Shown here: piece by piece, positions 1-4,314 of the stretch
How the letters are laid out: the number at the start of each line of letters is the position of its first letter
Numbering within the stretch: position 1 is the first letter of the stretch
Source of the DNA: Cytophagales bacterium
Lineage (GTDB): Bacteria > Bacteroidota > Bacteroidia > Cytophagales > Cytophagaceae
DNA length: 5,158 nt
NCBI GenBank assembly: GCA_025360235.1
Contig: JANYCO010000650.1
Span: 1-5,158 of the forward strand
Direction: 5' to 3'
The notes under the pieces: model-generated
Seen by the model: only the letters and a program-made list of their open reading frames with translations
The model's database searches: none
What the model was told of the DNA's origin: nothing
Position numbers and translations under genes: made by a program

Positions 1-98
1 GAGCCGAAATTGTATTGTCTAATTATAAAATAGCATGCCCAAATTATTATATTCGTAGTATTCAAAACGAATTTACAATATTATTGTGACAACTAATT

Positions 99-151
99 CC
101 TTATTTGAATAGCATTGGTGTCCCACCAGACACTGTTTCTATGCAGTGTCT
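99..151 (+). repeat. REP-like hairpin repeat, copy 1 (arms A and B)
   Basis: Arm A (99-116, CCTTATTTGAATAGCATT) is joined to the core GGTGTCCCACC (117-127) and then to arm B (128-145). Bases 116-145 are identical to 714-743, just upstream of the transposase gene. The core folds as a short stem with a TCC loop. Arm B adds a second, stronger hairpin here: AGACACTG (128-135) pairs perfectly with CAGTGTCT (144-151) around an 8-base loop. Arm A recurs at 2687-2704 (inverted) and 2782-2798. It is probably a substrate or relic of the neighbouring RAYT. It lies downstream of the minus-strand lipoprotein gene and could also act as a 3' end structure for it. Confidence 0.75.
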
Positions 152-192
152 CGTGCCGTTTTATATCGGATTTCCGTGGAAATTTATGCCCA

Positions 193-660
193 CTACCTGA
201 CCCTACCACGTCTTATGCGACGATGCTCAGCAGAAATAGTAATATTTTTTCTTAGCATAACTGAGTCGTTCAAATTATAACTAATAAGATTACACCTATA
301 TCTATTTTCAAACATTGTAACTTCTGGTGTAGCACCCATTTTTATATTGGTAACTCTATATATAGATGTATCATTAAACTCTATTTCCCAATCACAATCG
401 GTTGGAACAGGGGGTTGAGGTGTTATTGATATTCCTTGTGGATATGAATAAGTTCCTCCATTATGAAAAAGAAAAAAACTATCTATACAATTTTTAAAGG
501 CCTGATCTTTTTTATACAATCTGATCTTTAGAGTATCAACTTCTTCAAAGCCAAATCCAGGTAAGCAAATTGGATCTTCATATTTATAACCATCACAATT
601 TAACTGTTCATTACAACTTGTGATAATAATGACAGTAAATAAAAAAAACACCTTTTTCAT
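193..660 (-). CDS. small lipoprotein of unknown function
   Basis: This encodes 155 residues. The N-terminus is a lipoprotein signal: positive MKK, a hydrophobic stretch (about residues 4-13), then ITSC with the lipid-bearing Cys at 16, so the product should be membrane-anchored outside the cytoplasm. The mature part is rich in Cys, Tyr and Asn, with a Pro-rich segment near residue 80 (TPQPPVPTDCDWEIEF). I recognise no domain and assign no function. The start is ATG at 660, preceded by AAGG, an unusually SD-like sequence for this phylum. The last ten residues (HRRIRRGRVR) are strongly basic and come from a visibly more G+C-rich stretch (193-228) than the rest of the gene. They may be a read-through extension into repeat-associated DNA. 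The gene sits between two REP-like repeats, and any promoter would overlap the copy at 703-747. Confidence 0.7.
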   Translation of the reverse strand: MKKVFFLFTVIIITSCNEQLNCDGYKYEDPICLPGFGFEEVDTLKIRLYKKDQAFKNCIDSFFLFHNGGTYSYPQGISITPQPPVPTDCDWEIEFNDTSIYRVTNIKMGATPEVTMFENRYRCNLISYNLNDSVMLRKNITISAEHRRIRRGRVR

Positions 661-700
661 ACCTTATTTTGTTATGTAATATGCACCACAAAAATTATCT

Positions 701-747
701 CTTCACCCGTGGCTGGTGTCCCACCAGACACTGTTTCTATGCAACAC
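701..747 (+). repeat. REP-like inverted repeat, left end (arms C and B)
   Basis: Arm C (701-714, CTTCACCCGTGGCT), core GGTGTCCCACC (715-725) and arm B (726-743). CTGGTG (713-718) pairs with CACCAG (722-727) around a TCC loop, a compact imperfect palindrome of REP type. GTGTC (716-720) and GACAC (727-731) give an alternative fold. GTGG lies directly 5' of the stem here, at the inverse copy 1390-1434 and at 2661-2685. By analogy with the conserved tetranucleotide next to enterobacterial REPs it is a candidate guide sequence for the transposase; that role is inference. Confidence 0.8.
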
Positions 748-751
748 CGAA

Positions 752-782
752 TTTGTTTTCAATAACAATCTAATTATATTTG
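752..782 (+). promoter_or_regulatory. Bacteroidota primary-sigma promoter for the RAYT gene
   Basis: TTTG at 752-755, a 19-base spacer, then TATATTTG at 775-782 match the Bacteroidota consensus TTTG-N19-TAnnTTTG exactly. Transcription should begin near 789, about a dozen bases before the ATG at 801. The promoter lies inside the left inverted repeat, so it would travel with the unit. Confidence 0.8.
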
Positions 783-800
783 TTTAGATATTTTTAGATT

Positions 801-1358
801 ATGCAAAACATTTTTTCTACTCCTCGAAATTCGAGTATGGCAATAGGAGAAGTATATTTCTGGACTGCTACCATATATGAATGGAAGAAATTATTAAAGC
901 CAGATCAATACAAGGAAATAATTATTGGAAGCCTTAATTATCTTTATCAAAAGAATTTAATCAAGGTATATGGCTTTACCATAATGCCTAATCACATGCA
1001 TATGATATGGGAACTATTAGGCAAAAATGGAAAAGAACTTCCAAACGCTTCATTTACAAAATTCACCGCACATGAGATTAAAATAGACCTACAAAATAAG
1101 CATCCGAATGTGTTGGAGCATTTCTATGTAAACGAAAAAGACCGCAGCCATCGAATCTGGCAAAGAGACCCATTGGCAGTTCAACTACTAAGTCGTTCCA
1201 TGGTGGAACAAAAGCTCGATTATATTCACAATAACCCTTTACAACCTCATTGGAATTTGGTGAAAAATCCTGAGGATTATTACTATTCCTCCGCAGGGTT
1301 TTACCTGAAGGGAGAAACAAAATTCCCTTTCCTAAGTCATTATTTGGAGAGATTTTGA
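801..1358 (+). CDS. REP-associated tyrosine transposase (RAYT, Y1/HUH family)
   Basis: This 185-residue protein has the hallmarks of the IS200/RAYT single-strand transposase family. The HUH metal-binding motif is MPNHMHMIW, with His65 and His67. The catalytic-tyrosine helix is KLDYIHNNPLQ, with Tyr141 and the downstream Asn145 of the YxxxNP pattern typical of RAYTs. It is followed by LVKNPEDYYYSSAGFYLKG, the usual C-terminal signature (NPxDYxxSSxxxY). The family nicks and joins single-stranded DNA at REP hairpins through a 5'-phosphotyrosine link. The length is normal and all key residues are present, so it is probably functional. ATG 801 is chosen because it is about 12 bases after the predicted transcription start. 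The flanking inverted repeats (701-747, 1390-1434) are its likely substrate. Confidence 0.9.
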   Translation: MQNIFSTPRNSSMAIGEVYFWTATIYEWKKLLKPDQYKEIIIGSLNYLYQKNLIKVYGFTIMPNHMHMIWELLGKNGKELPNASFTKFTAHEIKIDLQNKHPNVLEHFYVNEKDRSHRIWQRDPLAVQLLSRSMVEQKLDYIHNNPLQPHWNLVKNPEDYYYSSAGFYLKGETKFPFLSHYLERF

Positions 1359-1389
1359 GAGACTAAATTGCGAAATTAAATTTACTTTA

Positions 1390-1434
1390 GTGTTGCATAG
1401 AAGCAGTGTCTGGTGAGACACCAGCCACGGGTGA
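1390..1434 (-). repeat. REP-like inverted repeat, right end
   Basis: This is the reverse complement of 703-747 with two differences, at 1403 and 1416. Read on the minus strand the hairpin is CTGGTG-TCT-CACCAG: the loop changed from TCC to TCT while the stem was kept. It begins 31 bases after the RAYT stop codon and could also serve as the transcript's 3' hairpin, although no T-run follows. After 1434 the match to the other end degrades to a scrambled GAGAAG/GAAGAG. Confidence 0.8.
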
Positions 1435-1471
1435 GAAGTTCTAATATGATATTTCTATAAAACATATTACA

Positions 1472-1549
1472 AAGTTAGGGTAATTTTAGAATATTTTTTA
1501 CATGAAGTTAGGGTAATTTTTATAATATAATGTAATAAAGTTAGGGTAA
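1472..1549 (+). repeat. Three 12-bp direct repeats at exact 33-bp period (iteron-like)
   Basis: AAGTTAGGGTAA occurs without mismatch at 1472-1483, 1505-1516 and 1538-1549; starts are exactly 33 bp apart. The spacers are A+T-only or nearly so and unrelated in sequence, so only the 12-mers are conserved. About three helical turns separate the copies, placing them on nearly the same face of the DNA, as expected for a protein-binding array. The frame through the copies is interrupted by stop codons. No TAnnTTTG promoter is visible close by. The array lies between the RAYT unit and the orphan terminator at 1673-1700. Function unknown. Confidence 0.8.
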
Positions 1550-1672
1550 ATATTCGATAATAATATTTTAATTAATTAATTGTCAGTATATTATAGCAAA
1601 TTATAATTTACAGAAGAATATAATTAAATTAGCATGGTTACAAATTCTAAAACAAACTGTAACTACCCTGCT

Positions 1673-1700
1673 GGCACAAGTGTACACTTGTGCCTTTTTT
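1673..1700 (+). terminator. Perfect palindrome with T-run, terminator-like
   Basis: A perfect 22-base palindrome (1673-1694) folds as GGCACAAGT/ACTTGTGCC around GTAC and is followed directly by T6 (1695-1700): the shape of a plus-strand intrinsic terminator. No gene ends nearby on the plus strand (the RAYT stops at 1358), so it either ends a long RAYT transcript, ends an unrecognised transcript from the iteron region, or is a transposon-end palindrome. It lies downstream of the decayed minus-strand RAYT and may belong to that unit. Confidence 0.6.
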
Positions 1701-1713
1701 ATTTCAGGTACTG

Positions 1714-1813
1714 TCATAAAATCCTAGTAAAATGCTTGAACCAGCTGGGGCACAAAAATACTTCAGCGGACGCTCATAAAAAAGGTCCAAGCGAAATGCT
1801 TGAACCAGCTGGG
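1714..1813 (+). repeat. Second REP-like family: paired 20-bp direct repeats with hairpin
   Basis: Two copies of AAATGCTTGAACCAGCTGGG lie at 1730-1749 and 1794-1813, 64 bp apart, each preceded by TCATAAAA (1714, 1774). The second copy forms a hairpin: GGTCCAAGC (1784-1792) pairs with GCTTGAACC (1798-1806) around GAAAT with one G-T pair. The first copy has lost the left half of the stem. A short AGCG-GA-CGCT palindrome lies at 1765-1774. The copies overlap and follow the broken minus-strand RAYT, so they are likely that transposase's own REP family. The 64-bp period is not a multiple of three and breaks any shared reading frame. Confidence 0.65.
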
Positions 1814-1936
1814 TGTTTTATGGTTTTTGATAAGAATATCAGAAAGTTCCTTTCTGGTAAATACGTCAATCCAGCCAACGGTTGTGAAAGTTAAAAAGTA
1901 AGCCAAATCACTGTTTGCTTTTCTAAGTTCGGACAT
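1763..1936 (-). pseudogene. Truncated second RAYT (N-terminal remnant)
   Basis: On the minus strand an ATG at 1936 opens a 57-codon frame ending at TGA (1763-1765). It begins MSELRKANSDLAYFLTF, then TTVGWIDVFTRKELSDILIKN. This reads like the N-terminus of the Bacteroidota RAYT group with the (T/V)GWIDVFTRKE motif, which normally continues to an HUH motif and a YIHxNP catalytic helix. Neither is present: similarity stops near residue 37 (about 1826), where the frame runs into the 20-bp repeats. It differs from the intact RAYT at 801-1358, so it is not a local duplication. Probably an internal deletion removed the rest and left the 5' end joined to the 3' REP. Recognition is from memory of the family. 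Confidence 0.65.
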
Positions 1937-1961
1937 AAAAATATAGTTTTAAAAAGTGAGT

Positions 1962-1991
1962 GCAAGTTAGGAATGTTTTCGTAATTTTCAA
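1962..1991 (-). promoter_or_regulatory. Degenerate promoter for the RAYT remnant
   Basis: On the minus strand TTG (1991-1989), a 19-base gap and TAACTTGC (1969-1962) approximate the TTTG-N19-TAnnTTTG pattern with mismatches at the 3' end of the -7 box. The position, about 25 bases ahead of the ATG at 1936, is right. It is weaker than the two perfect promoters in this window, which fits a decaying unit. Confidence 0.35.
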
Positions 1992-2004
1992 CAAACAGCT
2001 TCGA

Positions 2005-2100
2005 AGACCGGCCAGAGGCCTACAAAATATTTGTCACTCGGCGTTGCCAAGGACTGCCTTTGTGGTAATATTTTAATTTGGAGTCCGAGCGATTTCAAGG
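2005..2100. other. Structured, more G+C-rich segment upstream of RAYT remnant
   Basis: The G+C content rises visibly above the surroundings. CTCGG (2037-2041) can pair with CCGAG (2085-2089). Inside, AAGG (2049-2052) pairs with CCTT (2057-2060), or alternatively GGACT (2051-2055) with AGTCC (2082-2086). GGCC occurs twice at about 2010-2020. I see no credible reading frame. Its position immediately 5' of the minus-strand RAYT remnant suggests it is that unit's upstream repeat; a structured RNA is the alternative. Confidence 0.4.
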
Positions 2101-2159
2101 AGTTGGGATTAATAATACATCTGGTTATTATAATTATAATCCACGTTAATTATAAAATT

Positions 2160-2603
2160 ATGACAAAAATAAATTTAATACTTATTTGGTTCATTTTACT
2201 TTTAAACAAGGCTTATTGTCAAGACAAGCCTTGTTTAAAAGTGTGTTTATATAGTTCATTAAATGAAAGTAAAAGTAAGGTTATTATAAAAGAAAGAGAT
2301 TTGAAATATTATAATTGGAAAACCCATTCATTGGTTTTGAAATGTAATAAAAAAATTAGAACATATAAATTTGATAGTTTTAAAATAATACTGAAAGGTG
2401 AAATTTTATATGCTGGTAAACTGGAAGGAGTTCACCTCGCAACTATTGCTGTCACTTCCCCTTCAATTTTAATAGCTAAAAAAAGAATAGTAATTGATCC
2501 TAATAATGGTATTATGATATGGTATCATGGAGGAACTAAAGACCCTAGGGAAAATGAAGACTTGTTGAATTTTCTAAAAACGAATAACTTTTACAGAGAA
2601 TGA
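2160..2603 (+). CDS. small exported protein of unknown function
   Basis: The ATG at 2160 gives 147 residues. An upstream in-frame TTG (2031) would add a non-credible leader and bury the signal sequence, so it is rejected. The N-terminus MTKINLILIWFILLLNKAYC is a typical signal peptide with likely cleavage near AYC/QD (about residue 20), so the product should be periplasmic or secreted. The mature protein is basic and beta-rich looking (ILKGEILYAGKLEG, then SILIAKKRIVIDPNNGIMIW YHGG) and ends NFLKTNNFYRE. I recognise no family. The first codons contain a perfect 17-bp inverted repeat (2198-2242), which could fold in the mRNA. No clear promoter is visible; the upstream DNA is the repeat-derived segment of the second RAYT. 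Confidence 0.65.
   Translation: MTKINLILIWFILLLNKAYCQDKPCLKVCLYSSLNESKSKVIIKERDLKYYNWKTHSLVLKCNKKIRTYKFDSFKIILKGEILYAGKLEGVHLATIAVTSPSILIAKKRIVIDPNNGIMIWYHGGTKDPRENEDLLNFLKTNNFYRE
2198..2242 (+). repeat. Perfect 17-bp inverted repeat inside coding sequence
   Basis: ACTTTTAAACAAGGCTT (2198-2214) is exactly complementary to 2226-2242, with an 11-base loop (2215-2225). It spans codons of the signal-peptide end and first mature residues. A 17-bp perfect stem at this spacing is very unlikely by chance. It could be an mRNA hairpin affecting translation, a product of template-switch repair, or a small palindromic insertion kept in frame. Confidence 0.85.
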
Positions 2604-2660
2604 AAATTTCCGGTAGTGGGTCACAAATGCAGTTTTATAAAAAGATAGAAATAGGGTAGT

Positions 2661-2704
2661 GTTCACCAGTGGCTGGTGTCCCACCCAATGCTATTCAAAT
2701 AAGG
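2661..2704 (+). repeat. REP-like hairpin repeat, copy 4 (arms C and A)
   Basis: An arm C variant (2661-2674, 12 of 14 matches to 701-714) is followed by the identical core GGTGTCCCACC (2675-2685), but then by inverted arm A (2687-2704) instead of arm B. GGTG (2675-2678) pairs with CACC (2682-2685) around TCC. The GTGG preceding the stem is conserved. The copy begins about 60 bases after the stop codon of the exported-protein gene. Confidence 0.7.
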
Positions 2705-2799
2705 AAACAGGAACTGTGAACAGGAAAATGATTTCTTAGCTTTTGTTGGCGTCCCGACAACAAAAATTATTCACCAACCTTCTTATTTGAATAGCATTG
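2686..2799. repeat. Long inverted repeat of arm A enclosing a second hairpin
   Basis: CAATGCTATTCAAATAAG (2686-2703) and CTTATTTGAATAGCATTG (2782-2799) are perfect 18-bp inverted repeats separated by 78 bp. The interior contains a further hairpin at 2741-2765: TTTTGTTG pairs with CAACAAAA, then after one G/A mismatch CG pairs with CG around a TCC loop. It is the same TCC-loop design as the REP core, with different stem sequence. CAAAAATTAT after it (2761-2770) also occurs at 689-698, just ahead of the left RAYT repeat. The whole looks like a MITE-like or BIME-like composite of REP parts. Confidence 0.65.
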
Positions 2800-2802
2800 A
2801 CC

Positions 2803-3033
2803 CCCTCCCACCCTAAAGGTGGGGTCGCCGACCTAAAAGGTGAAGTCGCGAACCTTTTAGGTAGATCGACACAGCTAAAAGGTAAACGCAAGCACCTCTA
2901 CCCTCAAACAATCCGCCTTTTAGATGAAACGATGCACCTTTATCCTTCTACGATGTACCAATTTGGTAGAGCAGCGCACCTTTACCCTCCATCGCTTCAC
3001 CTTTATGCTGAAACGATACACGTTTTTGCTTAA
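2803..3033 (+). repeat. Eleven-unit 21-bp tandem array
   Basis: The stretch divides without a single indel into eleven 21-base units beginning at 2803, 2824, 2845 and so on to 3013. The approximate consensus is ACGATGCACCTTTTAGGTGAA. Units are strongly diverged but share a central CCTTT/CCTAAA block. The first units contain complementary cores: ACCTAAAAGGT (2831-2841) and ACCTTTTAGGT (2852-2862) form an 11-bp inverted repeat. Read in the plus frame it gives heptads such as TMHLYPS and SLHLYAE, ending in TAA at 3031-3033, but the only start is a TTG at 2797 with no ribosome site. It could be an eroded minisatellite or a repeat-peptide relic; I do not call a gene. It also fills the gap between the REP composite and the next promoter. 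Confidence 0.75.
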
Positions 3034-3121
3034 TTATTATTGACAAAAAGTCAATAGTCAATATTAAAATCATTGTTTTTGAATAGAATTTAAAGTTTTT
3101 TAAATATTTTTTATACTCAGG

Positions 3122-3147
3122 CAACCCTTTTTATTTGAGTCCTGTCT
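3122..3147 (+). promoter_or_regulatory. Probable ECF-sigma promoter
   Basis: CAACCC (3122-3127) and GTCT (3144-3147) are separated so that 17 bases lie between AACC and GTC. This matches the general AAC (-35) / GTC (-10) signature of extracytoplasmic-function sigma factors. No good TAnnTTTG box with a -33 partner is present. Initiation near 3153 would give a leader of about 35 bases before the ATG at 3190. The regulon would be expected to respond to an envelope or surface signal; that is inference. Confidence 0.5.
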
Positions 3148-3189
3148 CCATGATATAAACAAATTAAACAATTTAAATTTTCAAAAACT

Positions 3190-4164
3190 ATGAAAACAAA
3201 CATCGCATTTTTTACTGCTTTGGCTATTGCAGTAATCAGTTTCTCGAGTTGCAAAAAAGATAAGCACAACGAGGCTAATCCAAATAATCCAAATTCCACC
3301 AGTAGTGTTACGTTGAAAAAATTCTACCAAAATCATGGTGTAAAAACAAAATCTTACAAAATCAATGGTGCTACAGGTGGTAGCTTTACTACAGAAAAAG
3401 GAACGAAAGTAACCATTCCTGCCAACTGTTTTGTAAACGGAGGTCAAGCTGTTACAGGAGAGGTAACCATTCAATTCAAAGACATCGTATGCAAAAGCGA
3501 TATGTTGTTGAGTGATGTAGGAACTGCTTTCTTTGACGGTCGTCCAATGAAATCAGGAGGAGAATTTTTTATCAATGCTTTATTGGGTGACTCTGTTATT
3601 CAAATCGATTCAGGAATGAAAATTGACATTGAACAACCATTGAACGGACAGGCTGTTGACAATGGAATGTTGCCAATGGTTTTGCAGGATTCAGTAGTGG
3701 TTCAGGATACGGCAGGAAATATGAAAATTAATAATGGCTGGATGGTAGACCAAAATAATGTGGTAGCGCCAACCGGAAGTTCTTATATATTTTCTCTATA
3801 CCAATTTGGCTATAACGGTCTATCTGCAGGAACCTGGTGCAACAGCGACAACCCAAACTATTTCTCTGCATTTCCCCAAACTAACTTAAACATTCATTGC
3901 AACCAAGACTACGACTCGGATGTATTTCTGGTATTTAAAGATGAAAATTGCATGATACATGTATATGGCACAGGCGGTGATAACCACAGTTACGTATATG
4001 CTCCTCAAGGAAAAAAATGTACTGTAGTAGCTATTGGATACTTAAACGGAAAATTCCACGCTTCCTTTACTCCTATCACAATCTCAGCTAACCAGGAAGT
4101 TACTGCTGGGTTTCAGGAAATAACGGAAGAAGATTTCGAAGCGAAATTAAAAACACTTAATTAA
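3190..4164 (+). CDS. surface lipoprotein with ZU5-like beta domain
   Basis: This encodes 324 residues. The signal MKTNIAFFTALAIAVISFSS ends at Cys21, followed by KKDKHNE and a low-complexity Asn/Pro linker (about 29-38): a lipoprotein with a spacer. Residues 60-145 (GGSFTTEKGTKVTIPANCF, VTGEVTIQFKDI, then SGGEFFINAL) follow a pattern common in Bacteroidota surface proteins: a threonine/glycine-rich lead, TxIPAxxF and VxGxVxIxFKD. It resembles the ZU5-type beta sandwich. Residues 195-300 look like a second beta-rich module (WCNSDN, DVFLVFKDENCMIHVYG, APQGKKCTVVAIGYLNGKFHA). The C-terminus (EDFEAKLKTLN) is not a recognisable type IX secretion tail. The role is probably adhesion or envelope structure, but that is unproven. 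It appears monocistronic, with its own promoter and terminator. Confidence 0.75.
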   Translation: MKTNIAFFTALAIAVISFSSCKKDKHNEANPNNPNSTSSVTLKKFYQNHGVKTKSYKINGATGGSFTTEKGTKVTIPANCFVNGGQAVTGEVTIQFKDIVCKSDMLLSDVGTAFFDGRPMKSGGEFFINALLGDSVIQIDSGMKIDIEQPLNGQAVDNGMLPMVLQDSVVVQDTAGNMKINNGWMVDQNNVVAPTGSSYIFSLYQFGYNGLSAGTWCNSDNPNYFSAFPQTNLNIHCNQDYDSDVFLVFKDENCMIHVYGTGGDNHSYVYAPQGKKCTVVAIGYLNGKFHASFTPITISANQEVTAGFQEITEEDFEAKLKTLN

Positions 4165-4173
4165 TTCAATTAC

Positions 4174-4225
4174 AAAATTACGAATTACGAATTACGGCTT
4201 TAATCGTAATTCGTAATTTTTATTT
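4174..4225 (+). terminator. A+T-rich terminator built from TTACGAA heptamers
   Basis: It starts about ten bases after the lipoprotein stop. AAAATTACGAATTACG (4174-4189) pairs perfectly with 4205-4220 (16 bp, 15-base loop). Because the left arm carries an extra tandem heptamer, 4183-4196 can instead pair with 4205-4218 (14 bp, 8-base loop). A T-run (4217-4221) follows. It probably ends the lipoprotein transcript and may act on both strands. Confidence 0.7.
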
Positions 4226-4226
4226 A

Positions 4227-4258
4227 TTTGTAATTGATATTTCATTTTTATACTTTTG
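4227..4258 (+). promoter_or_regulatory. Bacteroidota primary-sigma promoter ahead of the KilA-N remnant
   Basis: TTTG (4227-4230), a 20-base spacer and TACTTTTG (4251-4258) match TTTG-N19/20-TAnnTTTG. Initiation near 4265 would leave a leader of about 50 bases before the ATG at 4315. The promoter is intact although the gene behind it is truncated. Confidence 0.65.
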
Positions 4259-4314
4259 TTTGTTGCATTTTTATATCACAATTTTTAAACAGGGGAATTT
4301 TTAAATAGACCAAC

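Larger units (their letters stand above)
703..1434 (+). mobile_element. RAYT unit: transposase gene bounded by inverted REP-like repeats
   Basis: A 732-bp unit consists of an inverted repeat (703-747), a consensus promoter (752-782), the RAYT gene (801-1358) and the inverse repeat (1390-1434). The two ends match at 43 of 45 positions. One of the two differences falls in the hairpin loop and the other outside the core hairpin, so the stem is intact in both. RAYTs are domesticated relatives of IS200/IS605 transposases that act on REP hairpins and are usually single-copy with REPs at both sides. Compactness and end symmetry suggest the unit either moved or still processes its ends. I see no clear target-site duplication. 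Confidence 0.75.

Noticed and set aside
49..75. Inverted pair ATTCG/CGAAT
   Set aside because: Only five bases pair across a 12-base loop in A+T-rich DNA; this is expected by chance.
1078..1320. Minus-strand frame of 80 codons
   Set aside because: It lies wholly within the well-supported RAYT gene on the plus strand and has no recognisable protein features.
1472..1549. CRISPR array for the 33-bp-spaced repeats
   Set aside because: Repeats are only 12 bp with three copies, spacers are A+T-only, and no cas genes are present.
1472..1549. Telomere-like TTAGGG repeats
   Set aside because: The TTAGGG within the 12-mer is not tandem and the context is bacterial; the resemblance is coincidental.
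1634..1894. An 86-codon plus-strand reading frame
   Set aside because: It runs through the terminator palindrome and through two copies of a 20-bp repeat 64 bp apart, so the repeats fall in different frames. The opposite strand carries the RAYT remnant, which explains the region better.
2031..2159. N-terminal extension of the exported protein from TTG 2031
   Set aside because: The extension is low-complexity, crosses the structured repeat segment and would place the signal peptide internally. ATG 2160 gives a normal signal peptide.
2797..3033. A 78-codon frame over the 21-bp array
   Set aside because: The only start is TTG inside an inverted-repeat arm, with no ribosome site or promoter. 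The open frame follows from a 21-base period that lacks stops. It is reported as a repeat, not a gene.
3117..3474. Two minus-strand frames of 60 and 97 codons
   Set aside because: Both are antisense to the lipoprotein gene or its promoter and have no independent evidence.
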